NCBI GenBank assembly: GCA_900556405.1
Contig: USPB01000026.1
Span: 1 to 14,040, forward strand
Source of the DNA: an uncultured Actinomyces sp.
GTDB taxonomy: Bacteria > Actinomycetota > Actinomycetes > Actinomycetales > Actinomycetaceae
Direction of reading: 5' to 3'
DNA: 14,040 bases
In this document: positions 6,139 to 12,862 of the stretch, piece after piece
Layout: the number at the start of each line of letters is the position of its first letter
Position numbering within the stretch: position 1 is the first letter of the stretch
Notes under the pieces: generated by a model
Told to the model about the DNA's origin: nothing
Databases searched by the model: none
Seen by the model: only the letters and a program-made list of their open reading frames with translations
Made by a program: the position numbers and the translations under genes

Positions 6139-6179
6139 GACGAGGCCGGGGTACCCCCATAGGGAGCCCCGGCCTCGTC
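6139..6179 (-). terminator. Terminator of the 300-aa surface protein gene
   Basis: GACGAGGCCGGGG (6139-6151) pairs perfectly with 6167-6179; an inner CCC/GGG pairs on the same axis. It lies 82 bases past the stop codon of the minus-strand gene. Nearly the same 40-bp sequence recurs at 7364-7403. Confidence 0.75.
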
Positions 6180-6261
6180 CTTCAAGCACTGAGTGTGGAC
6201 ATCGCTATCGATTGAACACACCGGCCTTTGCTGCGGCGAATGGCGCGACCGCTTCTGCGTG

Positions 6262-7164
6262 TCAGGCGCGCGTCCTTCTCACGGCGATAGCACCCGCCCC
6301 CAGGAGCGCGAGGACGCCAGCCGCGCCAGCAAGAACCGCCGCATCACTGCCTGTCTTCGCCAGCCCGTGGGAGGGAGCAGGCTTGCTCCGAACCGGAGTC
6401 ACGGGAGCAGTGGGTGTCACGCCAGCGGGAGTCTGAGGAGTGGGGGTCGCGGGGGTGGAAGGAGTAGACGGTGTAGAAGGAGTAGACGGCGTGGAAGGAG
6501 TAGACGGTGTAGAAGGAGTAGAGGGGGTGGAAGGAGTCGACGGGGTAGAAGGTGTGGATGGAGTAGACGGCGTGGACGAACTAGGTGCCGGCGTGGGCTG
6601 CGCGGTGATCTTACGGATCACAATATCCGTATCGACGCCGACACCGCGCGCGTTCGCGGGGTCATTGGGATCAACCGTGCGAGCGGTAGCGTCGAATCCT
6701 CGAATCGTTTGGCCCGGGACGATTTCGTACCCATCGGGCAACGCCGGGAGCGCCGTGAGCGCGGCGCGCGACGGGTCATTCTGGTCGTTGCCATAACGCT
6801 GCGTCGCCAGCACGGCGCCATCGGCAGCAACGAGACGCACGCTGCCGAGGGGCGCGTAAAAGACCTGGCACGCAAAGTGCAAGTCAGGCTGATCCGGATC
6901 GAAGTTCATGGCAGGAGCGCTCACTTCCAGCGTGTACTGGCCGGCGACGACGGGACTGGGAAGCACGGGGAGCCCACCAGCCCCTTCGCGCGGAGTGTAC
7001 TCCTGGCGGGGTTCGATGATGGTGTCGTTTTCGTCGGCGAGATAGCAGGTCGCCGGTCCCGCGACGTCCGCAGCATAGGTGGGTGAAGGCAGAAGGGCGG
7101 GAAGAGCAGCGGCACCAAGGGCAGCCGCTACGACGAAAGAGCGCGACATTGACGGGATACGCAT
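6262..7164 (-). CDS. Secreted LAKTG-anchored protein with Ser-Thr-Pro repeat
   Basis: A 300-residue protein. ATG at 7164 follows GGAGAGGA at a good distance, better than the ATG six codons in. The signal peptide covers about 1-32 (hydrophobic VVAAALGAAALPALL, cleavage near TYAA). Residues 33-190 form an ectodomain with two cysteines (about 40 and 99) that could form a disulfide; I recognise no family. A stretch of about 42 residues of Ser-Thr-Pro repeats follows, then a Pro/Thr-rich linker, LAKTG at 268-272, a hydrophobic segment and the tail RRTRA. This is a sortase sorting signal, and the repeat probably acts as a wall-spanning stalk. It converges on the other LAKTG gene but shares no obvious ectodomain similarity with it. 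The repeat could vary in length between strains. Confidence 0.85.
   Translation of the reverse strand: MRIPSMSRSFVVAAALGAAALPALLPSPTYAADVAGPATCYLADENDTIIEPRQEYTPREGAGGLPVLPSPVVAGQYTLEVSAPAMNFDPDQPDLHFACQVFYAPLGSVRLVAADGAVLATQRYGNDQNDPSRAALTALPALPDGYEIVPGQTIRGFDATARTVDPNDPANARGVGVDTDIVIRKITAQPTPAPSSSTPSTPSTPSTPSTPSTPSTPSTPSTPSTPSTPSTPSTPSTPATPTPQTPAGVTPTAPVTPVRSKPAPSHGLAKTGSDAAVLAGAAGVLALLGAGAIAVRRTRA
6452..6577 (-). repeat. 14 x 9-bp tandem repeat encoding Ser-Thr-Pro
   Basis: Fourteen in-frame 9-bp units on the plus strand, mostly alternating GGAGTAGAC with GGTGTAGAA-like units. This gives an 18-bp higher-order period over much of the array. Length changes would keep the frame. Confidence 0.92.
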
Positions 7165-7203
7165 GGAAGATTCCTCTCCATCGATGGTCAGGTTATGAGC
7201 ATT

Positions 7204-7232
7204 ACATTACCGAGTATCCGCATTCTTGTCTA
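7204..7232 (-). promoter_or_regulatory. Promoter of the 300-aa surface protein gene
   Basis: On the minus strand TAGACA (7227-7232) and TAATGT (7204-7209) are 17 bases apart, about 40 bases upstream of the ATG at 7164. Confidence 0.45.
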
Positions 7233-7364
7233 CAAGCTATGCCCAGTATTTCGCCAATCCAGCGCACCCCGATGTAACGGACGCCTGGTCAGGGGCCACA
7301 TGATACCGCTCATCATCAGCGGTGTTCACACCGGGACCAAGCAGCAACGTGCTCGCACAAAGGG

Positions 7365-7403
7365 ACGAGGCCGGGGCACCCCAGTGGGCAACCCCGGCCT
7401 CGT
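7365..7403 (-). terminator. Terminator of the ABC exporter operon
   Basis: ACGAGGCCGGGG (7365-7376) pairs perfectly with CCCCGGCCTCGT (7392-7403), with an inner CCC/GGG on the same axis. It follows the permease stop codon by 17 bases. Near-copy of the hairpin at 6139-6179. Confidence 0.78.
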
Positions 7404-7420
7404 GACCACGAAGAAGGAAA

Positions 7421-9115
7421 TCAGTGTCCCGGCCAGCTGCGGATCGACGTCAGAGCGGCGACAGCGTACCGGTCCCACACGCGCCCACCAATCCGCACGG
7501 CAGCCTCAAGGACGAGGACCGACCAGACGATGCCAACGACGTAGGCGACCCAGTCGGGAACCACGCCAAATGATGCCAGCACGAGCAGCACGTAGGAGGG
7601 AATCTGCAGGACCGCGGTACCCGCGAAGCCTACCAGCTGCAGGAGCATCGTCATCAGGAACGACCCGGTACCCTTCGTCGCCAGCGGCGACGTACCCGGA
7701 GGCTGCACCGGGTAGACCCAGCGCGCATTCACGACGAGGGTCGTGGCGGCCGCCCCTGCGAAGAGCACAACGCCCATCACCTGGTGGAACATGAAATCGG
7801 AGGCACTCGCACCTGCCACAGCATCATGAATGAGGTAGCCGATGACTTGGGGCACGAACACGATGAGCGACCCCACGAGGCGCCCACGACGTTCCTCACG
7901 ACCGCTCATCCCCGACGACACCACGATCCAGGCGCCCGTCGAGTCGTATTGCATGAGCGCACCGGTGGTCAGGCCCGTCGTGATGGGCACCAGGTAGAGG
8001 AAGATGCCCGACGTGAATCCAAATGACTGCCCCTCGGCCGCCAGCCGCCCCATAAAGATCGCAACAACCGGGAACAGCAGCGCAAGCACCATGTTCATGT
8101 TCAGGCGCGTATCGACGATCCAGTAGCGCAGCGTACGCGCGGCCAGGGAGGCGCTGCGCACCCCGAGGCCGAGGCGCGTGAACAGGTCGACGCTGCGCAG
8201 GCCGGCGGCTCGCGACTGGGCGGAACGACGACCGCGCTCTTCCTCTTCGAGGGACTCGTCGATGAGGTGGCGCCCCTCGTCGATGGCGCGCTGAGCGTCA
8301 GCACTAATCTCACCGGCGTATCCACTCATGACGGGGCGCAGGACCGCCAGCCAGGCACGCCAGCCGAGAAGCGCGGTCGCAACCACGATGAGCCCGCGGA
8401 GAGCCGCCGCCACCCATGCGCCCTCAAGCAACGAGGCAACAACTCCGAAGGGAGCGCCGAAGGGCGTCCAGAGCACGACATTCAATCCCGCCTGGAAGAC
8501 CTCGACGGAGAAGTTCTGACTCAGCACAGACATCCAGTAGCCCATGGGGGTCAGGACCATCATGAAGACGACGGCACCCAGGACGGTCACAGCGTCTTTC
8601 TTTCCCGAGGTGTCGAGGCGCACCGCGAACCAGGTTCCGACCGCACGCGCCCACACAACCGCGAGAGGGAGCGTCACGAGACCAGCGATGAACCAGCCGA
8701 GCGCCTCAATCCACTGGGCGCGCCACAGGGCGAACCAGACGGGCAGGAAGAGCACCATGGCGGACAGGAGACCGCCGGGGCCCACTGCCGTCGCCGCGGC
8801 CAGCCCCGCCCCGAGGCGTTTGCTGGGGCCCACGTAGGGCGACAGGCGCACGGGGTCCACCGAGTTATCCATCGACGCGAAGATGATCGGGAGGACCAGC
8901 CAGAGCAAGAAAATGAAGGGGCCGGCAATCGGCATCACGGGCGCAGCCAGGGAGGCTTCATCTGAACGCGCGAGAAAAGCGGTGCCCACGAGCGCGGAAA
9001 CATAGATTGCGCCAAAGTACAGGGCACCGAGGACGGCAAGAACGAGAACGACCGTCTGCTTGCGGACAGTGTTCCAGATGATGCGAAGCTTGAGGCGAAT
9101 CAGTTGCCCAACCAC
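7421..9115 (-). CDS. ABC exporter permease, polytopic membrane protein
   Basis: A 564-residue membrane protein with roughly a dozen hydrophobic segments in two halves. The halves are split by a charged cytoplasmic linker at about 265-320 (DAQRAIDEGRHLIDESLEEE). Each half opens with a similar amphipathic, Arg-rich helix before the first membrane segment (RLKLRIIWNTVRKQ and AARTLRYWIVDTR), as in ABC-2-type permeases made of two fused halves. The start at 9115 overlaps the ATPase gene by 16 bp, so the pair is translationally coupled and makes one transporter. The substrate cannot be read; actinobacterial relatives of this layout are mostly unassigned exporters. Function in export is inferred from the partner ATPase type. 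Confidence 0.85.
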   Translation of the reverse strand: MVGQLIRLKLRIIWNTVRKQTVVLVLAVLGALYFGAIYVSALVGTAFLARSDEASLAAPVMPIAGPFIFLLWLVLPIIFASMDNSVDPVRLSPYVGPSKRLGAGLAAATAVGPGGLLSAMVLFLPVWFALWRAQWIEALGWFIAGLVTLPLAVVWARAVGTWFAVRLDTSGKKDAVTVLGAVVFMMVLTPMGYWMSVLSQNFSVEVFQAGLNVVLWTPFGAPFGVVASLLEGAWVAAALRGLIVVATALLGWRAWLAVLRPVMSGYAGEISADAQRAIDEGRHLIDESLEEEERGRRSAQSRAAGLRSVDLFTRLGLGVRSASLAARTLRYWIVDTRLNMNMVLALLFPVVAIFMGRLAAEGQSFGFTSGIFLYLVPITTGLTTGALMQYDSTGAWIVVSSGMSGREERRGRLVGSLIVFVPQVIGYLIHDAVAGASASDFMFHQVMGVVLFAGAAATTLVVNARWVYPVQPPGTSPLATKGTGSFLMTMLLQLVGFAGTAVLQIPSYVLLVLASFGVVPDWVAYVVGIVWSVLVLEAAVRIGGRVWDRYAVAALTSIRSWPGH

Positions 9116-9903
9116 GACAGACCTTCCTCAGAGTGGACGCCGCCGACCAGAGCGGTGAAGCGCTCCCCCAGGTCTCCACCCTGGGCGACCTCGTCGGTGG
9201 TTCCGGCAACGAGCACACGCCCCTTGTCGATGATGGCCACGTGCGTGCACAGTTGCTGGACGGTCGCCATCACGTGCGAGGACAGGATGACCGTACCCCC
9301 GCGCTTGGTGTAGTCGGTGAGAATCTGGCGGATGTTGGCCGCAGAGACGGGGTCCACGGCCTCGAATGGTTCGTCGAGGACCAGGACGCGCGGTGAGTGA
9401 ATCAGCGCGGCAGCCAGAGCGATCTTCTTCGTCATGCCCGCCGAGTAGTCGCTAATCAGCTTCTTTCCGGCCTCGGCCAGGTCGAGGGCCGCCAGGAGCT
9501 CGTGGGCGCGCTCGCGGGCGACGGAGGCGTCCAGGCCGTGGAGCATGCCCACGTGGACGAGGAAGTCGGGTCCGGAGAGACGGTCGAGCAGCCGCATTCC
9601 ATCGGGCATGACGCCAAGCAGGGCGCGCGCCTCCTGGGTTCGCGCCCACACGTCGACGCCGTGCACAAAGGCGGTGCCGCGGTCGGGGGTGAGCAGGCCG
9701 GTGGCCATGGTGAGCGTCGTCGTCTTGCCGGCGCCGTTCGGCCCGACGATCCCGTAGAAGGATCCGGTGGGGATGTCGAGGGACAGGTCCGCGACGGCGA
9801 TGAGGTTGCCATAAATCTTGACGAGGCCTCGGATGGCCAGTGCGACATCATCCCCGATGGGGGTGGCGGGTACCGCAGGTGCGGCAGGCTGCGAATCGGA
9901 CAC
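9100..9903 (-). CDS. ABC transporter ATP-binding protein
   Basis: A 267-residue nucleotide-binding domain with Walker A GPNGAGKT (54-61), a signature loop in the variant form YSAGM (153-157, in place of LSGGQ), Walker B VLVLDEP (173-179) and the H-loop SSH (208-210). The Q-loop region reads GVMPDG (97-102) and lacks the glutamine, as is common in BcrA/CcmA-like exporters. The start is GTG at 9903, seven bases after AAGGAG. The first 17 residues are an Ala/Pro-rich extension. First gene of the two-gene exporter operon; it powers the adjacent permease. Family certain, substrate unknown. Confidence 0.95.
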   Translation of the reverse strand: MSDSQPAAPAVPATPIGDDVALAIRGLVKIYGNLIAVADLSLDIPTGSFYGIVGPNGAGKTTTLTMATGLLTPDRGTAFVHGVDVWARTQEARALLGVMPDGMRLLDRLSGPDFLVHVGMLHGLDASVARERAHELLAALDLAEAGKKLISDYSAGMTKKIALAAALIHSPRVLVLDEPFEAVDPVSAANIRQILTDYTKRGGTVILSSHVMATVQQLCTHVAIIDKGRVLVAGTTDEVAQGGDLGERFTALVGGVHSEEGLSWLGN

Positions 9904-10008
9904 GAGATTCTCCTTCAGGCATTGAAATACCTCCCCATTTTACGAGAGATACAAGCCAACGCTCAGGAGCATATCTCAAGAAGCAAGCGTCACAACCGGC
10001 AGGAAAAG

Positions 10009-11013
10009 TCAGCGGGCGCTAATGATGACGGTCAGCCCCTGGTCCGGTTCGTACGTCCAAGTCGCCTTGTAAGATCCCCACTCCTCAGACTGGGTTCCGT
10101 CGATTGCACGTGTCGCATACATGCGTTCGCGCACCGACGAAGGGGTATCAAGCTTGCGCAGAACGCACTGGAAAATCGGCGTCGTCAAACCGTTACCGCT
10201 GTCATTGAAGCCTTCAAGGGTGAGCGACGTCTGATCGCTGGAGAGCCGGGCATAGATGCCTTCCACATGACACGAATCGACAGCATCCGACAGGCTTGTG
10301 GAAACGGACGGGCGCGTCATGTAGAGGCCTGCGACAACAGCTCCGACGAGCACGAGCGCCGCGAGGAACCCGAATAGGAACATGACGAGGCCATGGTGTC
10401 GGCCGCCACGACGCGCTGGGCGCTCACGACGAGCCAGCCGCGATTCAATCTGGGCAGAACGGAAGACCTCAGCCTCGCGCCGCGACGCACCTCCCACAGA
10501 GGAGGAGCGTATCCCCTCGCGCACGGGCACCCCTTCAGCCCCAGATGGAATCCCCTGCTGCCCGCCGCGCGCCTCGTCGGAGTGGCCGACGATCCGCATG
10601 GTCGTTCGATGCCAATCCCGATGAACGGCGACACCGGGATGCTGGTCGAACTCAAAGGTCACGCCGACTTCATCATTCTGAGCATACTCACGCGCGAGAG
10701 CGGGCGACTCATCGACGTGACCTCCCTGCCCAGGGACGCCTTCACGGGTAGCAGCACTCTGCCGAGCCACCGTTGCCGCATCCTTCGACGGGCGAGAGCC
10801 CTTCGGAGCTGCGGGCGTCACAGCAGCCTTCCGACGAACCACCGCCACCTCGGCGGTGATGACCTGCTCGTCGGAGGAGACAGACTCGGGCACGCGGGCC
10901 ATCGTGGGCAGGCTCGGCTGCTTGCGCGCACGCACAGGTGCAGCGTCGGCCGGATAATCCTGCACCACCTGTCCCGCACCGATTCGATACGCGTCAGGCG
11001 TCGTAGCCGCCAT
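10009..11013 (-). CDS. Single-pass membrane protein of unknown function
   Basis: I do not recognise this 334-residue protein. Residues 1-205 are hydrophilic and low in predicted order (Ala, Arg, Ser, Glu and Val rich), ending in a strongly basic patch (RLARRERPARRGGRHH). One membrane helix lies at about 208-231 (LVMFLFGFLAALVLVGAVVA). The outer part, 235-334, has two cysteines (248 and 283) that could form a disulfide, and a pattern of alternating hydrophobic residues (TSLTLEGF, KATWTYEPDQGLTVIIS) that suggests a small beta domain. With the basic patch before the helix, an N-in, C-out topology follows. ATG at 11013 has an excellent GGAGGAC site two bases upstream. It is 71 bp downstream of the peroxiredoxin gene, with an inverted repeat between them. 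Confidence 0.75.
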   Translation of the reverse strand: MAATTPDAYRIGAGQVVQDYPADAAPVRARKQPSLPTMARVPESVSSDEQVITAEVAVVRRKAAVTPAAPKGSRPSKDAATVARQSAATREGVPGQGGHVDESPALAREYAQNDEVGVTFEFDQHPGVAVHRDWHRTTMRIVGHSDEARGGQQGIPSGAEGVPVREGIRSSSVGGASRREAEVFRSAQIESRLARRERPARRGGRHHGLVMFLFGFLAALVLVGAVVAGLYMTRPSVSTSLSDAVDSCHVEGIYARLSSDQTSLTLEGFNDSGNGLTTPIFQCVLRKLDTPSSVRERMYATRAIDGTQSEEWGSYKATWTYEPDQGLTVIISAR

Positions 11014-11024
11014 AAGTCCTCCAC

Positions 11025-11071
11025 GAGTAACTAGCAGTCAGTTTCTTGACAATCATATGCACTAGTTACTC
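11025..11071. promoter_or_regulatory. 10-bp inverted repeat in front of the 334-aa gene
   Basis: GAGTAACTAG (11025-11034) and its exact reverse complement CTAGTTACTC (11062-11071) flank 27 bases that include a -35-like TTGTCA on the minus strand (11047-11052). The arms are AT-rich and lack a T-run, so an operator pair fits better than a terminator. The binding protein is unknown. Confidence 0.4.
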
Positions 11072-11084
11072 CGAAAGCAACCGA

Positions 11085-11558
11085 TCAGTCGATACCGAGA
11101 GCCTTACGCAGGCGGGCCACGTGCCCCGTCGCCTTGACGTTGTACTGGGCCAGGGCGACCGTCCCATCAGGGTTGACAACCACGGTCGAACGGATAATGC
11201 CCACGTAGGTGCGGCCATAATTCTTCTTCTCACCCCAGGCACCCCAGGCCTCGAGAATCTCATGGTCCGGGTCCGAGGCCAGCGGGAAGGTGAGGGCCTG
11301 CTTCTCAGTGAAACGCTCAAGCGCGGCCATCGAGTCCGCAGACACGCCGATGACCGAGTAACCAGCTCCCTGCAAGGAAGCCAAGGAATCGCGGAAGTCG
11401 CACGCTTCCTTCGTGCAGCCGGGCGTGGAGGCCTTCGGGTAGAAGTAGACGACGACGCCACGCGAGGAGGCTGCGAGGAGATCCGCCAGGGACAGCGTTC
11501 CCTGGGTGGTCTCAGCGGTAAAGTCGGGGGCCTGCTGGCCAATGTCCAAAACGCTCAT
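11085..11558 (-). CDS. bcp: Peroxiredoxin of the Bcp/PrxQ group (thiol peroxidase)
   Basis: The 157-residue protein reduces hydrogen peroxide and organic peroxides using electrons from thioredoxin. The active site is STPGCTKEACDF: C48 is the peroxidatic cysteine and C53 the resolving cysteine five residues on, the spacing typical of atypical 2-Cys PrxQ enzymes. The fold start (IGQQAPDF), YFYPKASTPGCT and the VVVNPDGTV strand near the C-terminus fit the AhpC/TSA family, and length matches Bcp (about 155 aa). It is cytoplasmic, with no signal peptide. The ribosome site is a short TGAGG close to the ATG. No terminator is visible after the stop, so transcription may run into the 334-aa gene. Confidence 0.95.
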   Translation of the reverse strand: MSVLDIGQQAPDFTAETTQGTLSLADLLAASSRGVVVYFYPKASTPGCTKEACDFRDSLASLQGAGYSVIGVSADSMAALERFTEKQALTFPLASDPDHEILEAWGAWGEKKNYGRTYVGIIRSTVVVNPDGTVALAQYNVKATGHVARLRKALGID

Positions 11559-11611
11559 GACCTCAGTCTATCGAGGGCCGCTCCCCCGATGCGACCGGGC
11601 ATGAGCCATCG

Positions 11612-11692
<81 letters not shown>

Positions 11693-11770
11693 GCGCACCC
11701 CAGTGTAACGGATGCGGGCGAGGCCGTCCGCATGCCTTCGCCCACGTCCGCGCCGCCGTGGCGCGAGGCC

Positions 11771-12862
11771 TTAGCGCCCGGTTGCGTCGATAGTCCCTTC
11801 GCCCAGGACTCGACTGCCGCGATAGACAACCATCGACTGGCCGCGGGCGACGCCGCGCGCACTGTCCGCAAGGACAACGCTGATGATTCCGGCGCCACCG
11901 TCGCGAGTGAGCGACGCGACAGGAATGGGCGTTCCGTGCGCGCGCAGCTGCACGAAAAGGTCGGTCGCGTCGGAGCCGTCATCATCCGACGCGAGCCAGA
12001 CGGCATCCGTGGCCGTAATCCGGGAAATGGACAGGAGCTCCGAGGCACCCACGACGACCTGATTGCTCTCCGGCCTGGTCTCGAGGACGTAGCGCGGACG
12101 GCCGTCGGGTGCGGGCGCGCCGATGCCGAGGCCCTTGCGCTGGCCGACGGTGTAGTTCCAATAGCCTTCGTGATGGCCGAGTACCTCTCCGTCAGGAGTG
12201 ACGATCTCACCCTCAGCGGCGCCTAAATGGGAGCGCAAGAATCCCTGCGTGTCGCCGTCGGGGATGAAGCAGATGTCGTAGGAGTCGGGTTTGTTGGACA
12301 CGCCCAGGCCCATGCGCTCGGCCTCGGAGCGCACCCACGCCTTGGTGGGGGCATCGCCCAGCGGGAGGACCACCCGGGTCAGTTCCTCGGGGCCCATGAC
12401 AGCCAGGACGTAGGACTGATCTTTCAGGCTGTCAGCTCCGCGGTGCAGCTCAGGCCCTGCCGCCCCATCCTTGATGGCCGCGTAGTGGCCGGTGCACACC
12501 GCGTCGAATCCGAGCGCGCGGGCGCGGTTGGCCAGCTCGCGGAACTTCACGAACTCGTTGCAGCGCACGCACGGATTGGGGGTGCGACCGGCCTTGTATT
12601 GGGCGACGAAGTCGGTGATGACGGTCTGCTCGAATTCGCTCGCGAGATCCCACACGTAGAACGGGATTCCGATGATCTCAGCGGCGCGCGCAGCGTCGCC
12701 CGCGTCCTCGATCGAGCAGCATCCGCGCGAGCCGATGCGGCACTCCTGGGGCTGGGAGGACAGCGCCATGTGGACGCCGACGACGTCGTGCCCGGCCTCG
12801 ACGGCCTTCGCGGCGGCGACGGCGGAGTCCACGCCACCGGACAGTGCTGCCAGAACTCGCAT
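11771..12862 (-). CDS. mnmA: tRNA-specific 2-thiouridylase MnmA
   Basis: MnmA activates U34 of tRNA-Lys, -Glu and -Gln with ATP and replaces its 2-oxygen by sulfur. The 363-residue product has the PP-loop SGGVDS (8-13), the first catalytic cysteine in NPCVRCN (C98) and the second in SYDICFIPDGD (C198), then the C-terminal barrel found in the family. Length is normal. An extra Cys-rich stretch QECRIGSRGCC (39-49) resembles that of other actinobacterial MnmA proteins. The start codon abuts the stop codon of the upstream cysteine desulfurase with no base between, so translation is coupled and the sulfur donor is made with its acceptor. The stop codon is 78 bases before the tRNA-Leu gene on the same strand. 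Confidence 0.96.
   Translation of the reverse strand: MRVLAALSGGVDSAVAAAKAVEAGHDVVGVHMALSSQPQECRIGSRGCCSIEDAGDAARAAEIIGIPFYVWDLASEFEQTVITDFVAQYKAGRTPNPCVRCNEFVKFRELANRARALGFDAVCTGHYAAIKDGAAGPELHRGADSLKDQSYVLAVMGPEELTRVVLPLGDAPTKAWVRSEAERMGLGVSNKPDSYDICFIPDGDTQGFLRSHLGAAEGEIVTPDGEVLGHHEGYWNYTVGQRKGLGIGAPAPDGRPRYVLETRPESNQVVVGASELLSISRITATDAVWLASDDDGSDATDLFVQLRAHGTPIPVASLTRDGGAGIISVVLADSARGVARGQSMVVYRGSRVLGEGTIDATGR

Noticed and set aside
5913..6221. Minus-strand frame of 102 codons with one hydrophobic stretch and an acidic end
   Set aside because: It runs through the terminator of the neighbouring gene and lies opposite the transposase remnant, which explains the sequence better.
6193..7086. 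Arg/Gly-rich plus-strand frame opposite the LAKTG repeat protein
   Set aside because: Its composition is only the complement of the Ser-Thr-Pro repeat; the minus-strand gene has start, signal peptide and sorting signal.
9397..10377. 326-codon plus-strand frame
   Set aside because: It is antisense to the ABC ATPase and runs through the gap into the 334-aa gene, without motifs or ribosome site.
11711..11737. Hairpin ATGCGG/CCGCAT as terminator of mnmA
   Set aside because: It has a 6-bp stem, no T-run on the minus strand, and lies partly in the upstream region of tRNA-Leu; too weak to call.
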